64,000 bases of DNA from positions 1-64,000 of the forward strand of contig CAZIWA010000009.1 in the NCBI GenBank assembly GCA_964542875.1, in the 5' to 3' direction. The notes beneath the pieces were generated by a model, which saw nothing but the letters and a program-made list of their open reading frames with translations, ran no database searches and was not told the DNA's origin. Shown here in pieces: positions 42,514-51,921 of this stretch; the first letter of the stretch is position 1, and each line of letters opens with the position of its first letter. Origin of the DNA: CAZGOM01 sp964542875 (GTDB lineage: Bacteria > Planctomycetota > Phycisphaerae > Phycisphaerales > Phycisphaeraceae). The position numbers and the translations under genes are program-made.

Positions 42514-43533
42514 CTATTTCTTTGCGCCATCCTCGCCCAGGTAGGTCTTCAGGTTCTCGTAAGAGTGCACCAGAATCCCGCCGTAAGCAGGGTTTTCAGC
42601 CAGTTTCTCGCCCACTTCTTTCTTGGCGTTCCAGAAGTCTTCCGTCGGCAGCCCGCTGAACGTGATGGTCGGCGTTTCCTTCAGCGCGCCGGTTTCCAGC
42701 GCTGGGCACACCGTCTTGCCGATCTTCGCGGCGTAGGCCAATTCATTTTCCACCACCGCGGTCACAGAGTTGGGTCCCGACACCTTTCTGCGGTACGACA
42801 TCACACCGATGTAGTCTGTCACATCCTGGATGTGCTCATGGAAGTTCTTCGTCTTCCCGGCGTATTCCAGCACGCAGGTATCGCCTTCTGCGGTCTTGTT
42901 GTCGTACCAGAACGGGATATCCGCAGAAAGCGTCGCGCCCGGCGCCTGCTCATCGATTTTCTTCCGTGCAGCATGGAAGAAATCCAAAAATTCCTTCATC
43001 ACATCCGTCCGTTCCGCGGTCTTCCAGGCGGGCGCCGTGTAGGGCTCAATGTCGTAATGAATCCCCGCCAGCTTTGCGCCTTCAGGCAGCGCTTTGTTCA
43101 TCGCCAGCATCGCTTCCAGCTTTCCTAAGGTTTCGGCGTGATTGGCCGCGCGCGCCATGGTCGGGTCGCCGTCCAGCGCTTCGATCATGATCCCCTTCTC
43201 TCCAGCCAGGGTGATCAGTTCCTTCCACATGTCTTGGTTAGCCACCACGGCCTTGCCGGCCTTCACGGAGCCCGGCTCAAACCTCACCTGCACAAACAAC
43301 CGGTTAAACCCATTCTTGGCGGCAAAGCCCACCAGCGCAGCCCGCGCTTCTGGCGTGTTCACGCTTGCGGCCCGCCACACCCAAAGCGCGCTCACCCCGC
43401 GCACCTGCTTGCCCTGCGCAGCCTTGGCAGGGGCACGCTCTGCCCCCCGTGCCGGCGACGGCGCAAATGCGCCCCCTGCCAAAAATCCCGCTGAGGCCAG
43501 CCCCGCCACGATAAGCATGTTGATTCGCTTCAT
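42514..43533 (-). CDS. Secreted TIM-barrel-like (glycosidase-like) protein
   Basis: 339 residues. It has a signal peptide (MKRINMLIVAGLASAGFLAGG... Ala-rich cleavage around residue 30). A barrel-like body follows: WVWRAASVNTPEARAALVGF, NRLFVQVRFEPGS, IHYDIEPYTAPAW and then SYRRKVSG. The DIEPY strand end could hold a catalytic acid, as in glycoside hydrolase folds. Substrate unknown. A near-consensus promoter places transcription at its ATG. Confidence 0.6.
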   Translation of the reverse strand: MKRINMLIVAGLASAGFLAGGAFAPSPARGAERAPAKAAQGKQVRGVSALWVWRAASVNTPEARAALVGFAAKNGFNRLFVQVRFEPGSVKAGKAVVANQDMWKELITLAGEKGIMIEALDGDPTMARAANHAETLGKLEAMLAMNKALPEGAKLAGIHYDIEPYTAPAWKTAERTDVMKEFLDFFHAARKKIDEQAPGATLSADIPFWYDNKTAEGDTCVLEYAGKTKNFHEHIQDVTDYIGVMSYRRKVSGPNSVTAVVENELAYAAKIGKTVCPALETGALKETPTITFSGLPTEDFWNAKKEVGEKLAENPAYGGILVHSYENLKTYLGEDGAKK

Positions 43534-43539
43534 GACCTG

Positions 43540-43567
43540 ACTATACCGGCCAAAAAACCAATTTCAA
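43540..43567 (-). promoter_or_regulatory. Promoter of the secreted-protein gene, leaderless type
   Basis: On the minus strand TTGAAA (43567-43562), 16 bases, TATAGT (43545-43540), then six bases to ATG 43533. Transcription would begin at the ATG. Confidence 0.65.
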
Positions 43568-43719
43568 CATTTATTCATTCATTGATCTAATTTTTATTGA
43601 CTTCAACAAAATTCCGACTATCGTCTCAGTGGAAGCCTAAAGTTTTGCTGACCCACGCCACGCCGACATCAGGCCAGGCAAACACGGGCCAGCCCAGCCC
43701 AAATGCCTGGAGACTCGCC

Positions 43720-44403
43720 ATGACCCTTCATTCACGCACCACCCGCAACGCCAGCCGATGCAACACGCGCCGGGGCTTTAGCCTCATTGAACTGCTCGTG
43801 GTCATCAGCATCATCACCGTGCTCATCTCCGTCATGCTGCCCGCTTTGGGCAAAGCCCGGGAATCGGCAAACATCCTGCGCTGCTCCTCGGGCCTCCGGC
43901 AGATCGGCATCGCCATGTCCGGCTACTCGCAGGACTTTGGCCACCGCTGGATCAACTACAGCGACGGCGTTGTCCGTTGGCCCAGCACGCTCATCGCCGC
44001 TGAACGTCTCCCCAAGGCGAAAATCTCCATCTTCGAATGTCCCGCAGACACCATCCGCCCCACCGATCCTCTCGTTCAGAAATGGGAGCTAGGCGGTTCC
44101 TACGGCTTCAATAACGACATCAACGCCTACGGCCGCGGCCCCAGTTCCGTTGGCCAGCCCATCGGCAAACGCACAGACCAGGTCAAGCTCCCCGGTGAAT
44201 ACGCCACTCTCTGGGACTGCAACCAACCCCTCATCGCGTCTTCCGTCACCGGCTGGGTTTTTGACCGCTCCACTTATGCCACCCGCCTGCCGGACCCCAC
44301 CCGCCACATGGCTCGCGGCAACGTCCTCTTCATGGACGCCCGCGCCTCCACGGTTGTCCCGCAGGACATCCCGCAGGTCTGGGTCACTTTCACGCACCAG
44401 TAA
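43720..44403 (+). CDS. Pseudopilin-like secreted protein
   Basis: 227 residues from ATG 43720. The prepilin cleavage motif RRGFSLIELLVVISII is at about 20-36, and the following hydrophobic helix is uninterrupted (to LPALG). The body shows the ARGNVLFMDA segment (equivalent to the H-X9-DG type end) common in Planctomycetes, where hundreds of such proteins occur per genome. It would be exported by a type II/type IV pilus-like system; individual roles are unknown. Confidence 0.8.
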   Translation: MTLHSRTTRNASRCNTRRGFSLIELLVVISIITVLISVMLPALGKARESANILRCSSGLRQIGIAMSGYSQDFGHRWINYSDGVVRWPSTLIAAERLPKAKISIFECPADTIRPTDPLVQKWELGGSYGFNNDINAYGRGPSSVGQPIGKRTDQVKLPGEYATLWDCNQPLIASSVTGWVFDRSTYATRLPDPTRHMARGNVLFMDARASTVVPQDIPQVWVTFTHQ

Positions 44404-44446
44404 CCTTCTGCTTGCTCATCCTGCCAAAACCGGCGAAAACATACCC

Positions 44447-45652
44447 ATGCACGCCGGCCCACCATCATCTTCCCGCTCCGATTCCCCGTCATCGGATTTA
44501 ACCTCCGAGACGGATTCAACCGCCGACAGCGCTTCCATGATGATCGCCGCCACCAAGTTCAATCAGTCCACCAGCGCTGCGGCCAACCGCAAGATGGCGA
44601 TGCACCTGTTTCGCCAGCACAAAACGCTCTCGCGCATCCAGCTCTCGCAGATGACCGGGCTCCAGGGCTCCACGCTCAGTTACATCGTCCGTGAAATGCT
44701 GGAGAAAAAGCTTCTCCGCACCGCAGGCAGGCGGGAATCCGCCCTCGTCGGTAAGAAACAAATCCTCCTGGAAATCAACCCGGACCTGGGCTACGTCCTG
44801 GGCGTGGATGTGCGCCAACAGAATGTTTATGTCGTCCTTCACGACGCCTCGGGCACACCGCTGGATGATCTCACGCTCCCCGGCAAGCCATCGCTCACAG
44901 ACCTCTCCAAAACCCTCCAGCGCGCCGTTTCCGCATGGCTTGCCAAACGCGGCACTCCCGCAGGCGATCTGCTTGGCATCGGCGTCGGCATCCCCGGCAT
45001 TGTCGATGCGCAACAAGGCGTCGTCCTGCTCTCGCGAAGCTTCCAGGCTTCTGATGTCCCACTGGCCCAGCCTCTCTCTCGCACCTTCGGCTGCCCCGTG
45101 ATGGTGGATCACAACGTCAACCTCGCCGCGCTGGCCGAAGCGCAGTCCGGCGCCGCCCAAGGCTTGTCAGACTTCATCGCATACAGCGTCAACGCCCAGC
45201 CCAACCCCACCGGGGTGGACTTTAAATCCTACGGCGCCGCCATCTTCCTGCGAGGCGAGCTCTACCGTGGCATCCACTACGCCGCAGGCGAACTTGATAT
45301 CGGCATGACTCCCCCCGACGGCCTCGTCGGCACCCCCGCAGATCTCTCCACGCTGGCCACTTCTCAGGCCCCGTTGTCTCCATTTCTCACCGCTCTCGCC
45401 GGTTCCGTCGGCATCTCCATCGCCCATATCGCCAATTTGCTGGACCCTCAAGCCATCATCCTTGGCGGCGATCAACCCATTATCAACACCACCTTCCTCG
45501 CCGAAGTCCAATCCTCGCTGGATGCGCGCCTGCTGGCCGTTGCCAACCGTCACATCACCGTCAAAAAAGCCCACCTCGCCAGCCGCGCCGTCGCCCAGGG
45601 CGCAGCCCTTGCCGTAGCGGATCAAGCCCGCCTCGCCCTTGCCAGCACGTAA
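44447..45652 (+). CDS. ROK-family transcriptional regulator
   Basis: 401 residues. The N-terminus is a winged HTH (LFRQHKTLSRIQLSQMTGLQGSTLSYIVREM, about 50-80), as in NagC/XylR. The ROK domain follows (GYVLGVDV, GIGVGIPGIVD, DHNVNLAALAEA). The usual GxGH and CxCGxxGCxE zinc motif is missing: the corresponding region reads AGELDIGM and has no Cys. Sugar kinase activity is therefore unlikely; a repressor sensing a sugar is probable. Its target is not visible. Confidence 0.82.
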   Translation: MHAGPPSSSRSDSPSSDLTSETDSTADSASMMIAATKFNQSTSAAANRKMAMHLFRQHKTLSRIQLSQMTGLQGSTLSYIVREMLEKKLLRTAGRRESALVGKKQILLEINPDLGYVLGVDVRQQNVYVVLHDASGTPLDDLTLPGKPSLTDLSKTLQRAVSAWLAKRGTPAGDLLGIGVGIPGIVDAQQGVVLLSRSFQASDVPLAQPLSRTFGCPVMVDHNVNLAALAEAQSGAAQGLSDFIAYSVNAQPNPTGVDFKSYGAAIFLRGELYRGIHYAAGELDIGMTPPDGLVGTPADLSTLATSQAPLSPFLTALAGSVGISIAHIANLLDPQAIILGGDQPIINTTFLAEVQSSLDARLLAVANRHITVKKAHLASRAVAQGAALAVADQARLALAST

Positions 45653-45710
45653 CCCGCGGGATGCACAACGCCCCCGGCGTATGGTGTCTTCGAGAACGCC
45701 GCCGGCAGGC

Positions 45711-45744
45711 AAGGTCAATGCCCCATAGGGGCATGAATGACCTT
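45711..45744 (+). terminator. Hairpin after the ROK gene
   Basis: AAGGTCA-ATGCCCC / GGGGCAT-GAA-TGACCTT, 14 paired bases with a three-base loop and a three-base bulge, followed by a short T-run. About 60 bases after the stop; either a weak terminator or a structured RNA element. Confidence 0.45.
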
Positions 45745-45838
45745 TGCGCTCCCTCATGGACACCCGGCAACCCGTCTCCCGATCACCGTGCGCGGAGACT
45801 ACCGTCAAATGCAATCGCCCGGAAGCCCCCCTGCAAAG

Positions 45839-45867
45839 TTGACGTTACCCCCCCCTAGCGGTAATAC
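45839..45867 (+). promoter_or_regulatory. guaB promoter, leaderless type
   Basis: TTGACG (45839-45844), 17 bases, TAATAC (45862-45867), six bases, ATG 45874. Both hexamers are near consensus, and the start site should coincide with the ATG; no Shine-Dalgarno is present. Confidence 0.75.
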
Positions 45868-45873
45868 TATTAC

Positions 45874-47352
45874 ATGGAAAACAGCACCGGAAAAATCGTC
45901 GGAGACGGCATCACCTTTGATGACGTGCTCCTGATCCCCTCCTATTCCGAGATTGTTCCCGCGAACACTGACGTCTCCACCCGGCTCACCCGACGCATTC
46001 GGCTCAATATCCCATTGCTCTCGGCGCCCATGGATACCGTGACGGAAGCCCCCCTGGCCATTGCGCTGGCACAGGAAGGCGGCATGGGGATCATCCATAA
46101 GAATCTCACCATCGAAGAGCAGGCCGGCGAAGTCGCCAAGGTCAAGCGTTCCGCCAACGGCGTCATTCGCGATCCGATCGTGCTCCCCCCGCACGCGCCC
46201 TACAGCGAAGCCAGGCGGATCATGACCGAACAGCACATCTCCGGTGTGCCCATCACCGACACCGGTAATCTCTCCGGCAAAGCCGTCGGCATCCTCACCC
46301 GCCGCGATATGAAGTTCCTGCCCGACCAGGACGTCCCCATCGCCGACGTGATGACCCCCGGCTCGCGCCTCATCACCGCTCCGCCTGATACCACGCTCCC
46401 TCAGGCCGAAGCCATCCTCAATAAAAACAAAGTTGAAAAGCTCCTCCTCGTGGACAACCAGGGCCGGCTCACCGGTCTGATCACCATGAAGGACATCGAA
46501 AAATTCGAGCAATTCCCCCATGCCTGCCGGGACACTCAAGGCCGCTTGCGCGTAGGCGCAGCCATCGGCGTTCACCAGATCGACCGCGCCGAAGCCCTCA
46601 TCAAAGCCGAAGTCGACGTCATCATCGTTGATACCGCCCACGGCCACAGCCGCAACGTGATGGAAACGGTCAAGAAGATCAAGGCCAAATACGACATCGA
46701 TGTCATCGCCGGCAATGTCGCCACCAAGGAAGCCGCGCGCGACCTCATCAATGCCGGCGTCGATGCCGTCAAAGTGGGCATCGGCCCCGGCTCCATCTGC
46801 ACCACCCGCATCGTTACCGGCGTCGGCGTGCCCCAGGTCTCCGCCATCATGGAAGCCTGCAAAGCTGCCGACGAAGCCGGCATCCCCATCATCGGCGACG
46901 GCGGCATCCGCCACTCAGGCGATATCTCCAAGGCCATTGCCGCAGGCGCGTCTGTCGTCATGCTCGGCTCCCTCTTTGCCGGCCTGGATGAATCCCCCGG
47001 TGAAATGGTCATCGTCGGCGGTCGGCGCTACAAGTCTTACCGCGGCATGGGCTCATCGGGCGCCATGGCCGCTGGCTCCGCAGACCGCTACGCCCAGGCA
47101 GGCACCATGCCCCGCAAGTTCGTCCCTGAAGGCGTGGAAGGCCGCGTCCCTTACCGCGGACCGCTTTCGGACTTCGTGTTTCAACTCGTCGGCGGGCTTC
47201 GCTCAGGCATGGGCTACTGCGGAACGCCAAACATCGACTCCCTGCGCAAAAACGCACGCTTCTACCGGATCTCCGGCGCATCGCTCACGGAATCGCATCC
47301 GCATAACATCACGATCACCAAAGAAAGCCCCAATTACAGCGTCGAACATTAA
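45874..47352 (+). CDS. guaB: IMP dehydrogenase
   Basis: 492 residues. It oxidises IMP to XMP with NAD+, the first step of GMP synthesis. The N-terminal barrel half ([12 protein letters not shown]) is followed by two CBS domains (about 95-215) and the catalytic half. The active-site loop is [13 protein letters not shown] (Cys near 309); the phosphate loop [11 protein letters not shown] and the mobile flap ([10 protein letters not shown]) are intact. Length is typical. It is transcribed alone and ends at a terminator at 47433. Confidence 0.97.
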   Translation: MENSTGKIVGDGITFDDVLLIPSYSEIVPANTDVSTRLTRRIRLNIPLLSAPMDTVTEAPLAIALAQEGGMGIIHKNLTIEEQAGEVAKVKRSANGVIRDPIVLPPHAPYSEARRIMTEQHISGVPITDTGNLSGKAVGILTRRDMKFLPDQDVPIADVMTPGSRLITAPPDTTLPQAEAILNKNKVEKLLLVDNQGRLTGLITMKDIEKFEQFPHACRDTQGRLRVGAAIGVHQIDRAEALIKAEVDVIIVDTAHGHSRNVMETVKKIKAKYDIDVIAGNVATKEAARDLINAGVDAVKVGIGPGSICTTRIVTGVGVPQVSAIMEACKAADEAGIPIIGDGGIRHSGDISKAIAAGASVVMLGSLFAGLDESPGEMVIVGGRRYKSYRGMGSSGAMAAGSADRYAQAGTMPRKFVPEGVEGRVPYRGPLSDFVFQLVGGLRSGMGYCGTPNIDSLRKNARFYRISGASLTESHPHNITITKESPNYSVEH

Positions 47353-47432
47353 GAATCACGCTTCGGGCATCTAAAAGATTTTCCGGCCCGCTCCTGACCT
47401 GGGTCAGTTTCACGACATCTCACCACCATGGC

Positions 47433-47464
47433 CCAACCGCTAACCTCAGCGGTTGGCGCTTTTT
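47433..47464 (+). terminator. Terminator after guaB
   Basis: 9-bp perfect stem, CCAACCGCT/AGCGGTTGG, loop AACCTC, then CGCTTTTT (T-run 47460-47464). Confidence 0.85.
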
Positions 47465-47606
47465 ATCGACGGCCAAGTTCATCTAAAACCATGCTTATCA
47501 CTTCAGCTTATATGGCCTGATATTCAGAAAAAAACAATAATAGACATATTCCAAATTCAGCGAACATCGCTATATTAGAAAACCGGTTTATAACTAGGAA
47601 TTAACC

Positions 47607-48449
47607 ATGATTAATGCCCCACGACCTTGCCGTCGGATTCCGGGGGCGTTCACCATCATCGAACTCTTGGTGGTGATCTCAATTATCAGTGTGTTAGTCG
47701 CAATTCTTCTACCGGCCCTCAGCAGCGCTCGGCGTCAAGCCAATCAGCTCCAATGCGCAAGCAACATGCGCCAACTGTGTCTGGCGTTTATCGCCTATGA
47801 CATGGACTACAAAAACTTCCCTCCCGCAGCAGACAACCGAAGGAACATGATCACCTCCGAACCCACGGGTCAGACCCGCGGCGTGGTGACGATCCTTAAG
47901 GAAAGCTACAAGGTCGATCAGCGCATGGTCCGCTGCGTTGAACAGAAATTCGTCACCGACTGGACCGCCGGCACAGACGCCGCCAGCCTGGATTACTGGT
48001 ACGTCATGGGCAACGGCGGACGTGGCGCCCCCACCGCCGGCGCACCTGATGACACCACCAATATCGGCAACAACCGCTTAGGCTGGTTCCACTCCAACTT
48101 CGACACGGCCGAAGGATATTTTCCGCTCACCAGCCTGGTGAAGCCGCAGAAATTCCCCACCTTCAAGCTCCCTCACTCCGAACAGTTTTTGATGCTGGAT
48201 TACGCCCGGTATCGCCCCTCGTCGGGGTATGGTTTCTGGCCGCTGATCCCCAACCACCCAGGCGTCAGCGACCGTGCGCCCCGTGGCGCCAACGTGCTGT
48301 TCGCCGACGGACACACGGAATGGCACGTGTGGGACAACCCCGGCAAAAGCTGGGCGCTGGCCAGCTCCGGCACTCCCGCTGTAGGTGCGATGTGGTGGAC
48401 ACCTCGTTCCGCCAAGCCTGCCGCCGCCGGCCTGCCGATCTACGAATAA
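47607..48449 (+). CDS. Pseudopilin-like secreted protein
   Basis: 280 residues. Prepilin-type start (GAFTIIELLVVISII, about 13-28) with helix, then the LQCASNMRQL segment and a terminal RGANVLFADGHTEWH, the H-X9-DG hallmark of this Planctomycete family. The 250 bases upstream are AT-rich and include TTATAAC 20 bases before ATG 47607, a likely promoter. Role unknown. Confidence 0.82.
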   Translation: MINAPRPCRRIPGAFTIIELLVVISIISVLVAILLPALSSARRQANQLQCASNMRQLCLAFIAYDMDYKNFPPAADNRRNMITSEPTGQTRGVVTILKESYKVDQRMVRCVEQKFVTDWTAGTDAASLDYWYVMGNGGRGAPTAGAPDDTTNIGNNRLGWFHSNFDTAEGYFPLTSLVKPQKFPTFKLPHSEQFLMLDYARYRPSSGYGFWPLIPNHPGVSDRAPRGANVLFADGHTEWHVWDNPGKSWALASSGTPAVGAMWWTPRSAKPAAAGLPIYE

Positions 48450-48492
48450 TGCCTGTCCGGACGAAACATCCGTCCTTCAAAACCCCGCAAAA

Positions 48493-48521
48493 AGGCCTTG
48501 CCCCGCGGCAAGGCTTTTTTT
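48493..48521 (+). terminator. Terminator after the pseudopilin-like gene
   Basis: GCCTTGCC/GGCAAGGC stem (48495-48514) followed by seven T residues (48515-48521). Confidence 0.85.
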
Positions 48522-48780
48522 GGCGTTGGCCCTATTTCGACCGAAACGAACCCTGCACATTAAAAATCATACAAAATCGCCAAATTTCCCTTGGCCATAA
48601 ATGACGGTCGAGGTAATCTGGAATTAAGGTTTCTCAGCGTCGTCCATGTCTTGATGACCAAGATCCCGCCAAATTTTGGTTCCTGCCGCCCCTAAGCCCG
48701 CAATTTGTAGTCGCGGACACCAGGAGCAGCCCAGCGGAAGAGAGAGTCCGGCTGGTCTTGCCCTTATCAGGAGGTGTGCG

Positions 48781-49176
48781 ATGCATTCATTGGTTCACGA
48801 CTTTCATTTCGTCAACGACTTCAAGGACGCAATCTGTCTCCGCTGGCACCGGCTAAAGCACGGCCAGGGCCTTCGGACAGGTCACGACGCCCATCACACC
48901 GTGTGCCCGCTCACCGTGCTGGCGCCCAAACTCACGCAGCTCATCGAAGAGATGGGCGACTCGCCCTTCGACATGCACCGCGACTGCCTGCGCCAGATGG
49001 TGCTGGAGCTCCAGTTCATTGACGAGCATGGCGACAGCGTGATCGACGAACGCGAGATGGAGATCCTCGAACGCGAGGTGAACCTGCTGGTGGACGCGCT
49101 GGAAGTGATGCGCAAGGAAGCCCACCGCCGCGGCGTGCTTTCACGGTGCCAGAACGCACCGACCATGTTCGGCTGA
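48781..49176 (+). CDS. Hypothetical cytoplasmic protein
   Basis: 131 residues from ATG 48781 (AGGAGG about eight bases upstream). Acidic, helical, His-rich (RTGHDAHHTV), no family recognised. Preceded by a 260-base gene-free stretch (48522-48780) in which I see only AT-rich patches and no clear RNA gene. Confidence 0.6.
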   Translation: MHSLVHDFHFVNDFKDAICLRWHRLKHGQGLRTGHDAHHTVCPLTVLAPKLTQLIEEMGDSPFDMHRDCLRQMVLELQFIDEHGDSVIDEREMEILEREVNLLVDALEVMRKEAHRRGVLSRCQNAPTMFG

Positions 49177-49186
49177 GAGAAGTGAC

Positions 49187-49258
49187 AAGTAAAAAGACAG
49201 AAGTTGGAAGTTGGAAACCGGCATCCCTTTTCAGCTTCTTACTTCTGACTTTTTACTT
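49187..49258. repeat. Long inverted repeat at a gene border
   Basis: AAGTAAAAAGACAGAAGT (49187-49204) against ACTTCTGACTTTTTACTT (49241-49258), 17 of 18 positions pairing, with further weaker pairing towards the loop. It lies between the small protein gene and the panB stop, so it probably ends both transcripts. Confidence 0.65.
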
Positions 49259-50079
49259 CATGGCTTCATCTTGTACGGGTGGTCGTACTTCAAATACTGT
49301 CCGGACTGCACCTTGTCCGCCCAGGCTTTGGCTTGTTCCTGCAGACGCTTGCCGAAGTTATCTGCCGGCGGCGCAAACGGCGGCTGCCACTCCGTCAGCC
49401 CCAAAAGATCGTGCAGCACCACCACATGGCCATGGCAATCCGGACCCGCGCCGCAGCCGATCAGCGGCACCTGGCCCGACGCCACCTCAGGCACTTTTGC
49501 GAAAATCTCTTTGATCACCTCCGCAGGCACCGCTTCCACCAGCAGCATCGATGCGCCGGAAGCGACCATCAATTGAGCCACTTCCACGATCTTGGTCAGC
49601 TCCGCCTGCGTCCTGCCCACGGAATGGAAACCGCCCATGGACCGCACCTGTTGCGGGCGCGACCCGATGTGCGCCACGACGGGAATCCCCGCCGCCGCCA
49701 TCCGATGCACCAGAGGCGCATGGAAGGGCTCCACTTCGAGCTTCACGGTGTCTGCCCCGGCTTTGGTCATGAAGTCGATGGCGTTCACCATCGCCAGATC
49801 ATCTCCGGCCTGATAGCTGCCAAAAGGCATGTCGGCCATCAGGTGCGCTTCAGGGGCGCCCCGCCGCACGCCGCCGGTGATCTCCAGCATGAACGCCATG
49901 GGGGCCGGAAGCGTGGAATCATGTCCCAGAATCATCTGCGCCGCGGTATCACCCACCAGCAGAACCTGAACCCCGCCCTGAAAAATCCACTTCGCGCTGG
50001 TCGCGTCATAGCAGGTCAGGACCGGGAATTTCTGTCCTTCGTGCGCCCACTTACGCAGGTGTCGGAGTGTGGTTCTCAA
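49258..50079 (-). CDS. panB: 3-methyl-2-oxobutanoate hydroxymethyltransferase
   Basis: 273 residues from TTG 50079, which overlaps the dapA stop (TTGA). It adds a hydroxymethyl group from methylenetetrahydrofolate to ketoisovalerate in pantothenate synthesis. Signatures are TCYDATSAKW, VGDTAAQMILGHDSTLP, VKLEVEP, HIGSRPQQV and the C-terminal CGAGPDCHGHVVVLHD. An earlier start is possible but would overlap dapA more. Coupled to dapA although the pathways differ. Confidence 0.92.
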   Translation of the reverse strand: MRTTLRHLRKWAHEGQKFPVLTCYDATSAKWIFQGGVQVLLVGDTAAQMILGHDSTLPAPMAFMLEITGGVRRGAPEAHLMADMPFGSYQAGDDLAMVNAIDFMTKAGADTVKLEVEPFHAPLVHRMAAAGIPVVAHIGSRPQQVRSMGGFHSVGRTQAELTKIVEVAQLMVASGASMLLVEAVPAEVIKEIFAKVPEVASGQVPLIGCGAGPDCHGHVVVLHDLLGLTEWQPPFAPPADNFGKRLQEQAKAWADKVQSGQYLKYDHPYKMKP

Positions 50080-50942
50080 GTGAGCTTCGCGTCCTTCAGG
50101 AGCTTCTTGATCGCAGCAAGGCTGTCGGCGCTGGGCTCGCACAGCGGCAGGCGCAGCTCGCCGCTGTCATTGCCAAGCAAAGCCATCGCCGTCTTGATCG
50201 GAATCGGGTTGGTCTCGATGAACATGCCCTTAAACAGCGGGAAAAGCTCGATGTGGAGCTTGCGTGCCGCGGCGTAGTCGCCGGCCAGGCCGGCCACAGT
50301 CAGCGCCTTCACCTTCGCAGGGATGATGTTCGAAAGCACGCTGATCACGCCCTTGCCGCCCACGCTCATCAGCGGAAGGGTCAGGGAGTCGTCGCCGGAG
50401 AGAATCGTGATGTCGCACAGGGAGGCGATTTCCGATGCGATATCCAGGGAGCCGGTGGCTTCCTTGATCGCAACGATGTTCTTGTGCTTGGCGAGCTTCG
50501 CCACCGTCGACGGGCTCATGGTGATGCCGGTCCGGCCGGGAATGTTGTAAAGCACGATCGGCAGCGCCACCTTGTCGGCGATGGTCATAAAGTGCCGGTA
50601 AAGGCCTTCCTGTGTCGGCTTGTTGTAGTACGGGTTCACCATCAGCGCAGCGTCAGCGCCCACCTGCTTGGCATGCTTGGTCAGTTCCAGCGCTTCCGCG
50701 GTGGAGTTGGAGCCCGTGCCCGCGATAACCTTCACCTTGCCGGCAGCGGCCTTGACCACGGACTCGATCACCAGCCGATGTTCCTCATGGCTGAGGGTGG
50801 GAGATTCGCCGGTGGTGCCGACGGGCACCACGCCATCGATCCCTTCCTGGATCTGGAATTTCACGTTCTTCTTGAGCTGGACGTAGTCGACCTTATTGCC
50901 CTTGAACGGTGTCACCAGTGCGGTCATCGCGCCTTGAATCAT
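50076..50942 (-). CDS. dapA: 4-hydroxy-tetrahydrodipicolinate synthase
   Basis: 288 residues. It condenses pyruvate and aspartate semialdehyde, entering the lysine/diaminopimelate pathway. Features: GTTGESPTLSHEEH (about 44-57), YNIPGRTG (Tyr near 133) and the Schiff-base Lys in VAIKEATGS (about 160). Length typical. TATAAT sits about 40 bases upstream on the minus strand. Diaminopimelate here is consistent with peptidoglycan in planctomycetes. Confidence 0.94.
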   Translation of the reverse strand: MIQGAMTALVTPFKGNKVDYVQLKKNVKFQIQEGIDGVVPVGTTGESPTLSHEEHRLVIESVVKAAAGKVKVIAGTGSNSTAEALELTKHAKQVGADAALMVNPYYNKPTQEGLYRHFMTIADKVALPIVLYNIPGRTGITMSPSTVAKLAKHKNIVAIKEATGSLDIASEIASLCDITILSGDDSLTLPLMSVGGKGVISVLSNIIPAKVKALTVAGLAGDYAAARKLHIELFPLFKGMFIETNPIPIKTAMALLGNDSGELRLPLCEPSADSLAAIKKLLKDAKLT

Positions 50943-51131
50943 GTCCGTTTTCTTTCGTCTCGCTGTTGGATGGAATGAGTCGAAGATTATAGCGCCAATA
51001 ACGATAAAAGGTAGAAGGCACCTCAGTCATACAGGGTTCGGAGTGCACACCAAAGAAAGAGGCCTGCGGCCTTTTCGGGTTTCGGGGTGCGGGTTTTGCG
51101 GATCGGGTAGAGCAAAGAAAGAGCGGAATTT

Positions 51132-51174
51132 AAAAAAGCAGGACGCCTGGAAAGGCGTCCCGTAGATTTTTTTT
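51132..51174. terminator. Bidirectional terminator downstream of hpt
   Basis: GGACGCCT/AGGCGTCC stem (51141-51160) with a four-base loop; eight T residues (51167-51174) on the plus strand and six (51137-51132) on the minus. It would end hpt on the minus strand. Flanks contain a G-rich inverted repeat (51076-51096 and 51176-51192). Confidence 0.75.
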
Positions 51175-51192
51175 GACCCGAACCCCGAACCC

Positions 51193-51756
51193 TCAAACTT
51201 CCTTAAGCGTCACAACTTCAGGCAGGTTCCGGTAATAGCCGTCGTAATCCAGCCCATATCCCACCACAAACTCGTCAGGAATATCAAAACAGACGTAGTC
51301 CGCGGGAAAAGCCTTGGCTTCCGGCCGGTCTTTGCGCAAAAATACGCACGTCTGAATGCTCTCGGGCTTGTAGGCCTGAATGCTGCTCACCGCCAATTGC
51401 AACGTCTGGCCCGAATCCAGAATGTCATCCACGATCAGCACGTGGCTGCCCACCAGGTCTTCCGCCACCGCCGCAAGCTCCGTCTGCATCAGCGCCCCCT
51501 TGCTTTTGGTGGCCGTACCCGGGTAGGAACTGATGGCCACCACCCGAACGCGCATGCGCACCGGCATGTCGCGAATCAGGTCCGCCGTGAAAATCATCGC
51601 CCCTGTCATGATGGGCACGATCGTGATGCGCAAATCCCCGCCGGAGTTCGGCGGCGTGAGCTTGCGCAGATGCGCATGTACCTGCGCAGCCACCTGTTTA
51701 ACGCGTTCTTCGATCTGCTGACGGGTCAGAAGTGTTTTGTCGATGGCGTGAGTCAT
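51193..51756 (-). CDS. hpt: Hypoxanthine phosphoribosyltransferase
   Basis: 187 residues. It salvages hypoxanthine/guanine with PRPP. The PRPP-binding loop is VLIVDDILDSGQTL (about 103-116); the VCFDIPDEFVVGYGLDY end is the usual base-binding part. The -10 box TAGAAT (51768-51763) ends six bases before ATG 51756, with only a weak -35, so its message may be leaderless. Confidence 0.93.
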   Translation of the reverse strand: MTHAIDKTLLTRQQIEERVKQVAAQVHAHLRKLTPPNSGGDLRITIVPIMTGAMIFTADLIRDMPVRMRVRVVAISSYPGTATKSKGALMQTELAAVAEDLVGSHVLIVDDILDSGQTLQLAVSSIQAYKPESIQTCVFLRKDRPEAKAFPADYVCFDIPDEFVVGYGLDYDGYYRNLPEVVTLKEV

Positions 51757-51921
51757 GCGCAGATTCTACCTCTTAAAAATACAACTCCATGAACCTTTTC
51801 GGCCTTTCGCTCGTAGTACCAGCACCCCCGTTATAATCGCGCTGGTTTACGGCCGGCGGGCGCGCTGCGAAATTTCGGCGGGTTAGCGCGCCTGAATCGG
51901 TTGTTCACACGAGGACCCCCC

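Noticed and set aside
45805..46914. Long open frame antisense to guaB
   Set aside because: It is the mirror of a high-GC third-position bias in guaB and codes a Gly/Asp/Ala-rich random-looking product.
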